Shown here: one piece after another, positions 7,650-18,185 of the stretch | Layout of the letters: the number at the start of each line of letters is the position of its first letter | Position numbering within the stretch: the stretch's first letter is position 1 | Assembly (NCBI RefSeq): GCF_000496075.1 | Contig: NZ_AWXZ01000029.1 | Span: 62,001-126,000, forward strand | Source: Lutibaculum baratangense AMV1 | Lineage (GTDB): Bacteria; Pseudomonadota; Alphaproteobacteria; Rhizobiales; Tepidamorphaceae | DNA length: 64,000 bases | Reading direction: 5' to 3' | Notes under the pieces: model-generated | Databases searched by the model: none | Told to the model about the DNA's origin: nothing | What the model saw: only the letters and a program-made list of their open reading frames with translations | Made by a program: the position numbers and the translations under genes

Positions 7650-8318
7650 TCAGGCGACGAGGTCCGGCAGTTCCTCGAGCGTGTAGATGACGGCGGCGAT
7701 CTCACCGGGCAGCACGTCTCCCGGCTGATCGAAGCGATTGATGCGCGCGACGCGCAGGCCGAAGGCGGCAGCGCCGCTCGCATCCCACGGGTTCATCGAG
7801 ACGAAGCAGATCTCCGCCGGCTCGCACCCCAGCCTGTCGCAGGCCAGCCGATAGACCTTCGGATGCGGCTTGTAGACCCCGACCTCCTCGATCGAGAGCA
7901 CGGCATCGAGGCTGTCGCAGAGGCCGGCCGTGCGGGTCGCGGATTCGAGCATTCGCGGCGAGCCGTTCGAGAGGATCGCGGTGGTCTTGCCCTTCTCCTT
8001 CAACGCCCGGAGCGCCGGCAGGGCGTCGCCGTAGGCGTCGGGCGTGAGATAGGCTTCGAGCAACCGGTCGCGCATCGCGCGATCGGCACCGGTCACATTC
8101 ATGGCGTAGTCGAGCGCATCGCCGGTGATCTGCCAGAAGTCGGCATGGAGCCCCATGAGCGACCTCAGCCACGTGTACTGCAGCTGCTTTTCCCGCCAGA
8201 GCCTGGAAAGCGGATCGGCTTTCTCCCCAAGGCTCTCGGCCGATCGCGCGACGGGAGAATGAACGTCGAACAGGGTGCCATAGGCGTCGAACACGCAGGC
8301 CTTGATGTTATCGATCAT
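7650..8318 (-). CDS. HAD-superfamily (S)-2-haloacid dehalogenase type II
   Basis: This 222-residue cytosolic hydrolase contains the four HAD motifs in order: nucleophile Asp11 in CVFDAYGTLFD, SNGSP at 118-121, Lys150 in VYKPHP, and VSMNPWDASGA near 173-183 with Ser174, Asn176 and Asp179. The cap region WLRSLMGLHADFW is typical of type II L-2-haloacid dehalogenases, which release halide from short (S)-2-halo acids through an aspartyl ester. The family's VSSNAWD has become VSMNPWD here. The gene is convergent with DUF6455 (15-bp gap). Natural substrates of environmental members are often unclear. Confidence 0.88.
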   Translation of the reverse strand: MIDNIKACVFDAYGTLFDVHSPVARSAESLGEKADPLSRLWREKQLQYTWLRSLMGLHADFWQITGDALDYAMNVTGADRAMRDRLLEAYLTPDAYGDALPALRALKEKGKTTAILSNGSPRMLESATRTAGLCDSLDAVLSIEEVGVYKPHPKVYRLACDRLGCEPAEICFVSMNPWDASGAAAFGLRVARINRFDQPGDVLPGEIAAVIYTLEELPDLVA

Positions 8319-8469
8319 GCCGCAGTCCGCTCCCCCTCCCGGTCGTCTCCGCTTTTCTTGCAGAAGACTCTGCTGGCCCCTCGACCCGATGTCCAGCTTC
8401 GTGAAGGTACGGATGCGAGCCCGGCGCAGGCTGCCCGGCCCCGAGAACCCGTCGCCCTGGAGCCTTTTC

Positions 8470-8561
8470 CGATCAGGTGGGCTGCACCTGATCGAAAGAA
8501 ATGGCTCACGATCCGAATTTGGAGCAGTCCCCGTCCAGATGGACCGATCTGGACGGGGACT
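8470..8561. repeat. two tandem palindromes (10-bp and 15-bp stems)
   Basis: CGATCAGGTG at 8470-8479 pairs with CACCTGATCG at 8485-8494. AGTCCCCGTCCAGAT at 8526-8540 pairs perfectly with 8547-8561 around a 6-base loop. The second lies 4 bases beyond the stop of the DUF1007 gene and may terminate it. The pair resembles dispersed intergenic palindromes known in Rhizobiales genomes, but no second copy is in this window. Confidence 0.5.
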
Positions 8562-8564
8562 GAC

Positions 8565-9215
8565 CTAGTTGCAGGTGACGAGGGCGCGGTTCGCGTTGCC
8601 TGACGTCATCTCGAAGAGGTCGTCGGGGATGTCGCGCATGTCGACAGGAAGCTCGGCGAGCCGCGCGGCGATGCCCGGCGCGAAGCCGCTCGCCCGCTCG
8701 ATGTCGAGGCGGCAGCCGTCCGGCGCACCGGCCATCACGACGCTCTCCGTCTCCGCCAGCGTGAAGTCGACGAAGAAGGTCGGGTCGTAGATCTCGAGCG
8801 AAGTCCTCCGATCGCCGACGAGCATCGGCTTCTCGATCGGCAGGGTGAAGTGGAGGACGAGTTGGTCGCCCTTCTCCTCGAGCCAGTAGTCCTGCGGCTC
8901 CTGGAAGGCGGCCGGATACTCGCCGACCTTGAGAAAGGTGAAGAACTCGAAGTCGCTCAGCGACTCCACGTTCACCTTCGCCAGAGGTTCGAGCTCTTCC
9001 CGCGACAGCACGCCGTCACCGTTCGCGTCGAGCCCCTGCGCGGCATAGGCGCTGAAATACTCGTCGAAGGTCCATTCGTGGCGGACGGCCGCGAGGACGC
9101 CGTTCTTGAAGACGAGTTCCGACTGCGTCGTCACCCAGACATGCGGATGCGCCCGCGCCTCTTGCGCGGCCAACGCCGCCCCCGTGATCGTGAGCCCCCA
9201 AAGAAGCCGTCTCAT
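8565..9215 (-). CDS. DUF1007 family periplasmic protein with EF-hand-like loop
   Basis: This 216-residue protein has a signal peptide (MRRLLWGLTITGAALAAQEARA) followed by HPHVWV, the start typical of DUF1007 proteins. These are periplasmic and usually linked to nickel/cobalt or other transport systems. DANGDGVLSREEL (about residues 63-75) is a canonical EF-hand calcium loop, seen in many DUF1007 members. The later YDPTFFVDF and GCRLDIERA segments also fit the family. The ATG at 9215 has GGAG upstream. The expected partner, an RcnA/NicO-type exporter, is not next to it, so the substrate stays open. Confidence 0.85.
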   Translation of the reverse strand: MRRLLWGLTITGAALAAQEARAHPHVWVTTQSELVFKNGVLAAVRHEWTFDEYFSAYAAQGLDANGDGVLSREELEPLAKVNVESLSDFEFFTFLKVGEYPAAFQEPQDYWLEEKGDQLVLHFTLPIEKPMLVGDRRTSLEIYDPTFFVDFTLAETESVVMAGAPDGCRLDIERASGFAPGIAARLAELPVDMRDIPDDLFEMTSGNANRALVTCN

Positions 9216-9289
9216 GCCGATTCGCCGCTCCTGCGTTCGCGGTGAGCCTACGCAAGATGCCGGCGATTGAAAGGCGGCATCCTGGCGCT

Positions 9290-10123
9290 TCAGCGCCAGA
9301 GGGCGATCGCCCGCCGGAGATGGGTGGCGGTCATCGGCGAGCGGCCGGCGGCCTTCGCTTCCGCGACGGCTGCCCGCACGAGGTCGGCCGTGTGCTCCGC
9401 CCGCTCGCCGGAGGCCGTCTCGAGATTGTTCTCGAAGCCGACGCGCATGTGCCCCCCCTTGGCGAACACGGCCCGCGCGACCTCGTTCTCGGCGGGACCG
9501 AACGCACAGACGCACCATTCGACGCCGTCGCGGGCCGGCTCCAGCGCGTCGAGCATGACCTCGAGCTCCGCGGGATCGGCCATCTGGTTCGTCGCGTAGC
9601 GTCCGAGCACGAGCAGGACCGACGAACGACGTTGGCGGAACAGGTCCCCGTGCCGAAGCGTCGCGAAGCGACGCACGTCGTCCGCATCGTACAGGATGAG
9701 CTGTGGCCAGATCGCTTCGTCGGACATGAAGTTGAAGATGTCCGACACCGGCGCGGGATCGCTGCCTTCGGGATAGATCTCGCGAAGCGCCACCGAGACG
9801 GCTTCGGGCTTCAGCTCGCGAACGAGGGCGATCTGCTCGGCCGCGCCGTAACGGCCCACGGCCTCCGTCGTCGCCTGCAGCACGAGGTCGCTGCCGACCT
9901 CGGCCCGGATGGCGGCTAACGCCTCGCGGTAGAGCCCGGCATCGAGGATGTGTCCGCCGTCGGCGTCCCGGACGTGGACGTGCAGGGCGCAGGCGCCCGC
10001 CTCGAGGCAGCGCACGGCCTCCTCGACGAGCTCCGGGATCGTGATCGGCAGGTTCGGGTGGTCGCGCTTGGTCCGCCGTGCCCCGTTCGGAGCGGCCATG
10101 ATGTAGGTCGGGTATCGGTTCAT
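9290..10123 (-). CDS. beta-keto acid cleavage enzyme (BKACE, DUF849)
   Basis: This 277-residue zinc enzyme belongs to the family of 3-keto-5-aminohexanoate cleavage enzyme. Family members combine a beta-keto acid with acetyl-CoA to give acetoacetate and a new acyl-CoA. Zinc ligands His48 and His50 are in ALHVHVRD and Glu231 in HMRVGFENN. EAVSVALREIYPEG and NFMSDEAIWPQ are also typical. It overlaps the upstream aminotransferase by 4 bases (ATGA), so the two are translated together. The aminotransferase probably supplies the keto acid from a beta-amino acid; the actual substrate is not determinable. Confidence 0.9.
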   Translation of the reverse strand: MNRYPTYIMAAPNGARRTKRDHPNLPITIPELVEEAVRCLEAGACALHVHVRDADGGHILDAGLYREALAAIRAEVGSDLVLQATTEAVGRYGAAEQIALVRELKPEAVSVALREIYPEGSDPAPVSDIFNFMSDEAIWPQLILYDADDVRRFATLRHGDLFRQRRSSVLLVLGRYATNQMADPAELEVMLDALEPARDGVEWCVCAFGPAENEVARAVFAKGGHMRVGFENNLETASGERAEHTADLVRAAVAEAKAAGRSPMTATHLRRAIALWR

Positions 10124-11466
10124 GCCGCCACCTCTCCGAGAGCGCCCTCGACGGCTCCGGCCAGAAACTCGACGATCGTGTCGAGCTCCTCGTCGCTCGC
10201 GATGAAGGGTGGTGCGAGGAGCACGTGGTCGCCGTGCTCGCCGTCGGCTGTCCCGTTGCCGGGATAGCAGACGAGACCCGCCGCCATCGCGCGTGCCTTG
10301 ATCTTGGCGGCGAGACCGGCCTTGCGCGGGAACGGCTGCTTCGACTCTCTGTCCGCGACGAGCTCGATCGCCCGAAAATAGCCGCGCCCCCGGATGTCGC
10401 CGACATGGGGGTTCTGGCCGAATGCTGACTCGAGCCGGCGCGCGAAGGTCTCGCCGGCCTCGGACACGCGCTCCAGCAGCCCCTCGTCTTCGATCACCCG
10501 CTGCACCTCGAGCGCGGCCGCGCAGGCGATCGCGTGGCCGATATAGGTGTGGCCGTGCTGGAAGACGCCGTTCCTCTCGATCGCGTCGACCAGCGGAAAC
10601 CGCGCGAGCACCGCGCCGATCGACTGGTGTCCGGCGCCGAGCCCCTTCGCCACGGTGATGATGTCGGGGACCACGTCCTCCTGCTCGCAGGCGAAGAGCG
10701 TGCCGGTTCGGCCCATGCCGCACATCACCTCGTCGAGCACCATCAGGACGCCGTAGCGGTCGCAGATCCGCCGGATCTCGCGGAAGTAGCCGGGTGCCGG
10801 CGGCACCGCGCCGGCCGTCGCGCCGACCACCGTCTCGGCGAAGAAGCAGGACACGTTCTCGGGACCGAGCTCCAGGATCTTCTCCTCGAGCGACCGCGCC
10901 GCGCGGACGCCGTAATCCTCCTCGCTCTCGTGCGCCCCTTGGTGGCGGTAGGCGTAGCAGGGGTCGACATGGGCGACCGGAAGGCCGAGCAGTGGTTCGA
11001 AGAGCGCACGCCGCGCCGGGTTTCCGCCGAGCGACAGGGCCCCGATCGTGTTGCCGTGGTAGGACTGGAGCCTCGAGATCGCGTAGATGCGGTGGCTTTC
11101 GCCACGTTCGACGTGAACCTGGCGCGCGAGCTTCAGTGCCGCCTCGTTCGCCTCCGACCCGCCCGAGACGAAGTAGACGCGCGTGAAGCCGTCCGGCGCC
11201 GCGCGGACGAGGCGCTCCGCCAGCTCCTCCGCGGGCTCGCTCGTGAAGAAGGCGGTGTGGGCGAACTCGAGCTTCCCCGCCTGGTCGCGGATCGCCTTGA
11301 CGATGCGGGGATGGCAATGGCCGAGACACGAGACCGCCGCACCGCCGGACGCGTCGAGGTACCGCCGGCCTTCCGAATCGACGATCCAGACGCCCTCGCC
11401 CGCCACGGCCAGGGGGTACTCCGTCTTCAGGTCGCGATAGAAGACGTGGCTTCGGCGGTCGGTCAT
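10120..11466 (-). CDS. class III PLP-dependent aminotransferase
   Basis: This 448-residue omega/beta-amino acid aminotransferase starts MTDRRSHVFYRDLKTEYPLA at 11466. Its motifs are GGAAVSCLGHCHP, the cofactor Gly/Ser loop VSGGSEANEAALKLARQ, VLDEVMCGMGRTG with the pyridine-binding Asp, and ITVAKGLGAG with the Schiff-base Lys. HTYIGHAIACAAAL and the C-terminal LLAPPFIASDEELD are also normal for the class. It is the first gene of a two-gene operon with the BKACE. It is divergent from ggt, with 154 bp between the starts. Substrates are probably beta- or gamma-amino acids. Confidence 0.9.
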   Translation of the reverse strand: MTDRRSHVFYRDLKTEYPLAVAGEGVWIVDSEGRRYLDASGGAAVSCLGHCHPRIVKAIRDQAGKLEFAHTAFFTSEPAEELAERLVRAAPDGFTRVYFVSGGSEANEAALKLARQVHVERGESHRIYAISRLQSYHGNTIGALSLGGNPARRALFEPLLGLPVAHVDPCYAYRHQGAHESEEDYGVRAARSLEEKILELGPENVSCFFAETVVGATAGAVPPAPGYFREIRRICDRYGVLMVLDEVMCGMGRTGTLFACEQEDVVPDIITVAKGLGAGHQSIGAVLARFPLVDAIERNGVFQHGHTYIGHAIACAAALEVQRVIEDEGLLERVSEAGETFARRLESAFGQNPHVGDIRGRGYFRAIELVADRESKQPFPRKAGLAAKIKARAMAAGLVCYPGNGTADGEHGDHVLLAPPFIASDEELDTIVEFLAGAVEGALGEVAA

Positions 11467-11620
11467 GATCGTCTCGTTCCCTCTCGGGTCGGTGGATGAC
11501 GTGCGGCGCACGCCTCGCCATCTGGTTGCGAATGCCTCTAGACTGCCCCGCAGCCGGGCCATCCGGCGCCGCTTCGCACCAGTAGCGCAAAGCCCATGTC
11601 GACGGAAGGAGCGAGATCAA

Positions 11621-13399
11621 ATGCACCATTTGTCGGCCCGGGAGCCCGACGCGCCGGCGAGCCGGCCCATCAAGGCCCTCACCCTGTGCCTCGCATGGCT
11701 GTGCCTCGCCCTGCCCCAGCCGGTCCACGCCCAGGCGAGCCGTGCCGCGCCGGAGCCGCCGACGCTCCAGGCGGCGGAGCCGGCGCTCGCCGAGCGGCAC
11801 ATGGTCGTCGCCGCGCACCCGCTCGCCGCCCGTGCCGGACGGGAGATGCTGAGGAAGGGCGGCAGCGCCGTCGACGCCGCCATCGCGGCGCAGATGGTTC
11901 TCGGCCTCGTCGAGCCGCAATCCTCCGGGCTCGGCGGGGGTGCGTTCCTTATCCACCACGACGCGGAGAATGGCGAGCTGACCGCCTGGGACGGGCGCGA
12001 GACGGCGCCGGCCGCCGCCACGCCGGAGCGCTTCCTGGGCGCGGACGGCAGCCCCGCTCGCTGGCCGGAGATGGTGCCAGGCGGCCTCTCCGTCGGTGTG
12101 CCCGGCATGCTCGCGATGGTCGCCGCCGTGCACGACCGCCACGGCGTCCTCCCGTGGGCCGACCTCTTCGAGCCGGCGATCCGTCTCGCCCGCGAGGGCT
12201 TCGGCGTGTCGCCGAGGCTCGCCGCGCTTCTGCGGGACGACGACCCCGAGGCATTCTCCCCCGCCGCCCGCGCCTATTTCTATGACGCTGACGGCGAAGC
12301 CTGGCCGCTCGGCCACGTGCTCACGAACGACGCCTACGCCGATACGCTCGAGCGTATCGCAGCCGAGGGGCCCTCGGCCTTCTATGACGGCGAGATCGCA
12401 GGCGACGTCGCCGCGGCGGTTCGGGAGGCGTGGCGCAATCCCGGCGATCTCTCGGCCGCCGACATGGCGGCCTACGAGGTGGTCGAGCGCGAGCCGGTCT
12501 GCGCGCCCTATCGCGGCCACGAGGTCTGCGGCATGGGCCCGCCCTCCTCCGGCGCCCACACGGTCGGCATGACGCTGGCGATGCTTGAACGCTTCGACCT
12601 CGGCACCGAGCCGACGCCGCGCGCCATGCACCTCGTCGCCGAGGCGGAGAAGCTCGCCTTCGCCGATCGCGACCGCTACATCGCCGACCCTGACTTCGTC
12701 GACGTGCCGGACGGCCTCCTCGACCCCCGCTACCTCGGGGAGCGCTCCGGGCTGATCGAACGCTACCAGTCGATGGGCAGGGCCGAGGCCGGCACCCCGC
12801 CCGGCAGCCGGAGATCTCCCGGCACCGACGGCACGAAGGAGGCGCCCAGCACGAGCCACATCTCCGTCGTCGATGCGGACGGAAACGTCGTCTCCATGAC
12901 GACGACGATCGAATCCGGCTTCGGCTCGCGCCTCATGGCGCGCGGCTTTCTCCTGAACAACGAGCTGACGGACTTCTCCTTCGCTCCCGACGATGAGGAC
13001 GGCCGCCCCGTCGCGAACCGGGTCGAGGCCGGCAAGCGGCCCCGCTCCTCCATGGCGCCGACGATCGTGCTCGGGCCCGATGGTCGCCCCGTCTTCGTTA
13101 TGGGTTCCCCGGGCGGCAGCCGCATCATTCCCTATGTCGTGAAGGCGGTGATCGCGCTCGTCGACTGGGGGATGGATCCGCAGCAGGCGGCCGCCCTCTT
13201 CAATTTCGGCAGCCGCAACGGGCCGTTCGAGATCGAGCGGATGCCCGGCGCGGAGCGGTGGCGCGCGCAGATCGAGCCGTTCGGCCACGAGGTCACGCTC
13301 GCCGAGATGACGAGCGGGCTCCACATCATCGCACTCCGGGACGGAAGGCTCGAGGGAGGCGCTGACCCTCGCCGGGAGGGCGAGGCGGCAGGCGACTGA
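11621..13399 (+). CDS. ggt: gamma-glutamyltransferase
   Basis: This 592-residue secreted enzyme transfers or hydrolyses gamma-glutamyl groups (glutathione, gamma-glutamyl amides) in the periplasm. A hydrophobic leader (LTLCLAWLCLALPQPVHAQA) follows a 19-residue N-region. The self-cleavage and catalytic residue is Thr411 in PSTSHISVVDADGN, with the oxyanion and substrate motifs MAPTIV and GSPGGSRIIPYVV. The N-terminal GLGGGAFL and AAHPLAARAG also fit. The start at 11621 has GGAAGGAGCG upstream. It ends 13 bp from the convergent opgG paralogue. Its context with the aminotransferase/BKACE pair suggests a nutritional role. Confidence 0.93.
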   Translation: MHHLSAREPDAPASRPIKALTLCLAWLCLALPQPVHAQASRAAPEPPTLQAAEPALAERHMVVAAHPLAARAGREMLRKGGSAVDAAIAAQMVLGLVEPQSSGLGGGAFLIHHDAENGELTAWDGRETAPAAATPERFLGADGSPARWPEMVPGGLSVGVPGMLAMVAAVHDRHGVLPWADLFEPAIRLAREGFGVSPRLAALLRDDDPEAFSPAARAYFYDADGEAWPLGHVLTNDAYADTLERIAAEGPSAFYDGEIAGDVAAAVREAWRNPGDLSAADMAAYEVVEREPVCAPYRGHEVCGMGPPSSGAHTVGMTLAMLERFDLGTEPTPRAMHLVAEAEKLAFADRDRYIADPDFVDVPDGLLDPRYLGERSGLIERYQSMGRAEAGTPPGSRRSPGTDGTKEAPSTSHISVVDADGNVVSMTTTIESGFGSRLMARGFLLNNELTDFSFAPDDEDGRPVANRVEAGKRPRSSMAPTIVLGPDGRPVFVMGSPGGSRIIPYVVKAVIALVDWGMDPQQAAALFNFGSRNGPFEIERMPGAERWRAQIEPFGHEVTLAEMTSGLHIIALRDGRLEGGADPRREGEAAGD

Positions 13400-13412
13400 C
13401 CTGCCGGCCGCC

Positions 13413-15017
13413 TCAGGGCATGGCCGCCATCTTCTCGAGGAAGGTCTCGGGGAAGAACTGGTAGAGCACCGTCTCCGTCAGCGCGTCGCCCTCGTGCAGG
13501 AGGTAGACGCGCAGGTCGACCGGCTCCTCTCCCTGTGCGTCGAGGTCGAAGAGCAGCCGCCATTCGTCCGTGCCCACCACGGGATAGGCGCTGACGAGGC
13601 CGATCTCGCCTCGGCTCGCCTCGATCTTGGCCGCCACCCCGCTCTCGCGGGACAGGCGCTTGAGCTTCTCCCCCCGGAAATCGAGAGCGAACTTCGCCAC
13701 GCCCTCCGGCCTTGGCTGGCCCGGCACGCCGCCGCGCCCGATCCGCAGGCTCGCCAGCGTGGCGACCTCGGCCGGATGCGGATTGTCCGCGACCCAGCTC
13801 AGCCGGTAGCGCATGGTCATCGCCCGGCCGGGCGCTGTCGGCTCCGAGGGCGTCCAGAAGGCGACGATGTTGTCGTGGATCTCGTCGTCCGTCGGCAGCT
13901 CCACGAGATCGACACAGCCTTCGCTCCAGTCGCCGAGCGGCTCGACCCACAGGCTCGCGCGCTTCTCGTAGAACACGCCATCGTCCTGGTAGTTCTCGAA
14001 GTCGCGGTCCCGCTGCATGAGGCCGAAGCCTTTCGGGCCCGTCACCATGAAGCTGTTGACCATGACGTGGGGCGGGTTGTTGAGCGGTCGGAAGATCCTC
14101 TCGCCGTTTCCGCTCCAGATCTCGAGCCCGTCGGAATCGTGGATCTCCGGGCGCCAGTCGGACGCCAGATGCCGGCTGTTCTCGCCGTACCAGTACATCG
14201 AGGTGAGCGGCGCGATGCCCAGCCGCTCGACGGCCTCGCGCATGTAGAGCGCGGCCTCCACCTCCTGGACGATGCCGTCCTCGCGCTTCTCGCTCTCGAT
14301 CCGGTAGGCGCCGGCCACGCTCTCGCTGTCCATCAGGGCATGGATCACGAGGCTGTTCTCTCCCGTCGCCTCGAGCCAGAAGCTCGTGAAGCGGGGAAAC
14401 TCCTCGCTTCCGTTCGGAATCGCAGTGTCGACGGCAAGGCCGCGCGTCGACAGCCCGAACTGGCCGAAGGGGCCGGAGGTCCGCCAGTAGGACGCGCCGA
14501 GGAAGGCGAGCCAGTCGTCCTTCTGGCCGGGATCCATCACCCGCAGCCCCGCGAAGCCTATGTCGTCGGGCAGCCTACGGGACGGGCTGTCGAGAGGTCG
14601 CGTGAAGAGATCCGCGCTGTAGAGAAGCTCCCGCGCGCTGCCGTCCGGCCCGACGACGCTGACATTCACCGGATTCTTGAAGTAGCGGCCGAGATGGAAG
14701 AAGCGAACCGCCGGGCTGGCCGGATCCTCGCCCCAGAGCGTCGCATCCGGATCGAAACCGATCCTGTTGTGGGCGTCGTAGTCGATCGTCTCGAGCACGT
14801 CCGCCGCACGCACGAGGGGCTTCGAGTAGGGCGCGCCGGCGAGCGCCTCGGCCGTCTGCTTCAGCCCCTCGAAGGAGAACGGGCGGGCCTCGCCGAACCT
14901 GACGAGACCTTCAGCGAGAGCACGATCGAGACCGCCCCCGAACAAGAGCGCCGCGAGCGCGCCGCCCGTCTGCATGACGCGGCGCCTCGTGACGCCGTTT
15001 CCGTCGTTCACATCCAC
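13413..15017 (-). CDS. periplasmic glucan biosynthesis protein, OpgG/OpgD family (orphan copy)
   Basis: This 534-residue protein of the MdoG family shapes periplasmic (osmoregulated) glucans. It has a twin-arginine leader (TRRRVMQTGGALAALLFGGG), then family blocks VRFFHLGRYFKNPVNV, FGLSTRGLAVDTA, GIAPLTSMYWYGEN, EIHDSDGLEIWSGNGE and GFGLMQRDRDFENYQD. The last of these falls in the conserved beta-sandwich region. The start is a GTG at 15017 after GGGGG; a GTG at 15011 is an alternative. Unlike the copy at 37878-39446, no opgH is adjacent, so it resembles OpgD in being a second, separately placed paralogue. Confidence 0.9.
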   Translation of the reverse strand: MDVNDGNGVTRRRVMQTGGALAALLFGGGLDRALAEGLVRFGEARPFSFEGLKQTAEALAGAPYSKPLVRAADVLETIDYDAHNRIGFDPDATLWGEDPASPAVRFFHLGRYFKNPVNVSVVGPDGSARELLYSADLFTRPLDSPSRRLPDDIGFAGLRVMDPGQKDDWLAFLGASYWRTSGPFGQFGLSTRGLAVDTAIPNGSEEFPRFTSFWLEATGENSLVIHALMDSESVAGAYRIESEKREDGIVQEVEAALYMREAVERLGIAPLTSMYWYGENSRHLASDWRPEIHDSDGLEIWSGNGERIFRPLNNPPHVMVNSFMVTGPKGFGLMQRDRDFENYQDDGVFYEKRASLWVEPLGDWSEGCVDLVELPTDDEIHDNIVAFWTPSEPTAPGRAMTMRYRLSWVADNPHPAEVATLASLRIGRGGVPGQPRPEGVAKFALDFRGEKLKRLSRESGVAAKIEASRGEIGLVSAYPVVGTDEWRLLFDLDAQGEEPVDLRVYLLHEGDALTETVLYQFFPETFLEKMAAMP

Positions 15018-15178
15018 CGTTTGCCCCCGGAAGAGATGAAGAATGCGCGAGACCCTGGAGGCGATCTATGTCCTCAAAGTGGCAGAGGTCCAGCGGCAAG
15101 TCGCGTGGCGGGGGCTCCAAATGCGATGAAGAGACCAGCGGCGCTGGCTCGCCGCCGCCACATCGGGGCCTCTGGCGC

Positions 15179-16366
15179 CTACCGCTCCACCGGAAGCACG
15201 GTCTCCACGAGTTGGGCCCAGAAACTCACTCCGTAGGGTATGGCGTTGTCGTTGAAGTCGTACTGCGGCGTGTGGACCATCGCGCCGCCCTTCTCGCCGG
15301 GCATGCCGTTGCCGAGCCAGATATAGGCGCCCGGCCGCTCGTTCAGCATGTAAGAGAAGTCCTCCGCGCCCATCTTCGGCGCTGCGTCCGTCTGAACCTT
15401 CGCCTCTCCCACGACGGCCCGGGCGACCATCGCCGCGGTCTCGGTCTCGGCGGGCGTGTTGATGGTCGCTGGATAGTTGCGCATGTATGTCACCTCGGCC
15501 CGCGCGTCGTAGGCCGCAGCGACGTTCGTCGCGACACGCCGAAGCTCGCTCTCCAGCAGGTCGCGCACCGACGGGAGGAAGCTGCGGCAGGTGCCGCGCA
15601 GGACGGCCTCCTCGGGGATGACGTTGAAGGCCGAGCCCGCGTGGAACTGGGTGACGGAGACGACCGCCTCCTCGATCGGGTCGACCCGCCGTGACACGAT
15701 GGATTGCAGCGCCATCACGATCGAGGAGCCGACGATGACCGGGTCGCGGCTGACATGGGGCATCGCGCCGTGGCTCCCCCTGCCGAAAACGCGGATCTCG
15801 AACTCGTCGGCGGACGCCATGCAGGGCCCCGACCGCATCGCGATCTCGCCGAGCGGCAGTCCCGGCATGTTGTGCATGCCGTAGACCTGCTCCACGTCGA
15901 ACCTCTCGAAGAGCCCGTCCTCGACCATCACGCGGCCTCCGGCGCGGCCCTCCTCGGCGGGCTGGAAGTAGAGATAGACGATCCCGTCGAAGGCGTCGCG
16001 ATGCTCGGCGAGATAGCGCGCCGCGCCGAGCAGCATCGTCGTGTGCCCGTCATGGCCGCAGGCATGCATCCGGCCGGGGTGGACGGAGCGGTGCTCGAAC
16101 GTGTTCACCTCGTCCATCGGCAGGCAGTCCATGTCCGCTCGCAGCCCGACGGCGCGGTTCGAGCCGCCCTTCCCCCGCACCACGCCGACGACTCCGGTCC
16201 TGGCGATCCCGGTGTGCACCTCGTCGGCGCCGTACTCCTTGAGCTTCTCCGCCACGATCCGGCTCGTGCGCTCCTCCTCGAAGCCGAGCTCGGGATGGGC
16301 GTGGAAATCGCGGCGAATGGCGGTCAGCTCGTCGAGATAAGGGCGCACATCGTCCTTGATGGGCAT
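15179..16366 (-). CDS. M20 family amidohydrolase (hippurate hydrolase-like)
   Basis: This 395-residue metal-dependent amidohydrolase has the AbgB/HipO-type architecture. The metal ligands sit in RADMDCLP, HACGHDGHTTMLLGAARYL and FQPAEEGRAGG, and in KMGAEDFSYMLNERPGAYIWLGNG near the end. The dimerisation domain begins at FEIRVFGRGSHGAMPH. ATG at 16366 follows GAGGACTTTCAG. It lies 74 bp downstream of the fused ABC ATPase on the same strand, so it probably belongs to the peptide-transporter operon and hydrolyses N-acyl amino acids or small peptides brought in by it. The exact substrate is inference. Confidence 0.9.
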   Translation of the reverse strand: MPIKDDVRPYLDELTAIRRDFHAHPELGFEEERTSRIVAEKLKEYGADEVHTGIARTGVVGVVRGKGGSNRAVGLRADMDCLPMDEVNTFEHRSVHPGRMHACGHDGHTTMLLGAARYLAEHRDAFDGIVYLYFQPAEEGRAGGRVMVEDGLFERFDVEQVYGMHNMPGLPLGEIAMRSGPCMASADEFEIRVFGRGSHGAMPHVSRDPVIVGSSIVMALQSIVSRRVDPIEEAVVSVTQFHAGSAFNVIPEEAVLRGTCRSFLPSVRDLLESELRRVATNVAAAYDARAEVTYMRNYPATINTPAETETAAMVARAVVGEAKVQTDAAPKMGAEDFSYMLNERPGAYIWLGNGMPGEKGGAMVHTPQYDFNDNAIPYGVSFWAQLVETVLPVER

Positions 16367-16440
16367 CTGAAAGTCCTCTTTCGATGGAGCGCCCTCTGGG
16401 GCGCCGGAAAGCTGCCGCGGGGGGACGCCCGCGGATCTGG

Positions 16441-18180
<1,740 letters not shown>

Positions 18181-18185
18181 CCCGC

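Noticed and set aside
10124-13324. Minus-strand open frame of more than 1,000 codons running through the aminotransferase and ggt genes into the BKACE gene
   Set aside because: Only the last 277 codons (BKACE) have family motifs. The rest lies antisense or out of frame to well-recognised genes and is Arg/Gly/Ala-rich, as expected for GC-rich shadow frames.
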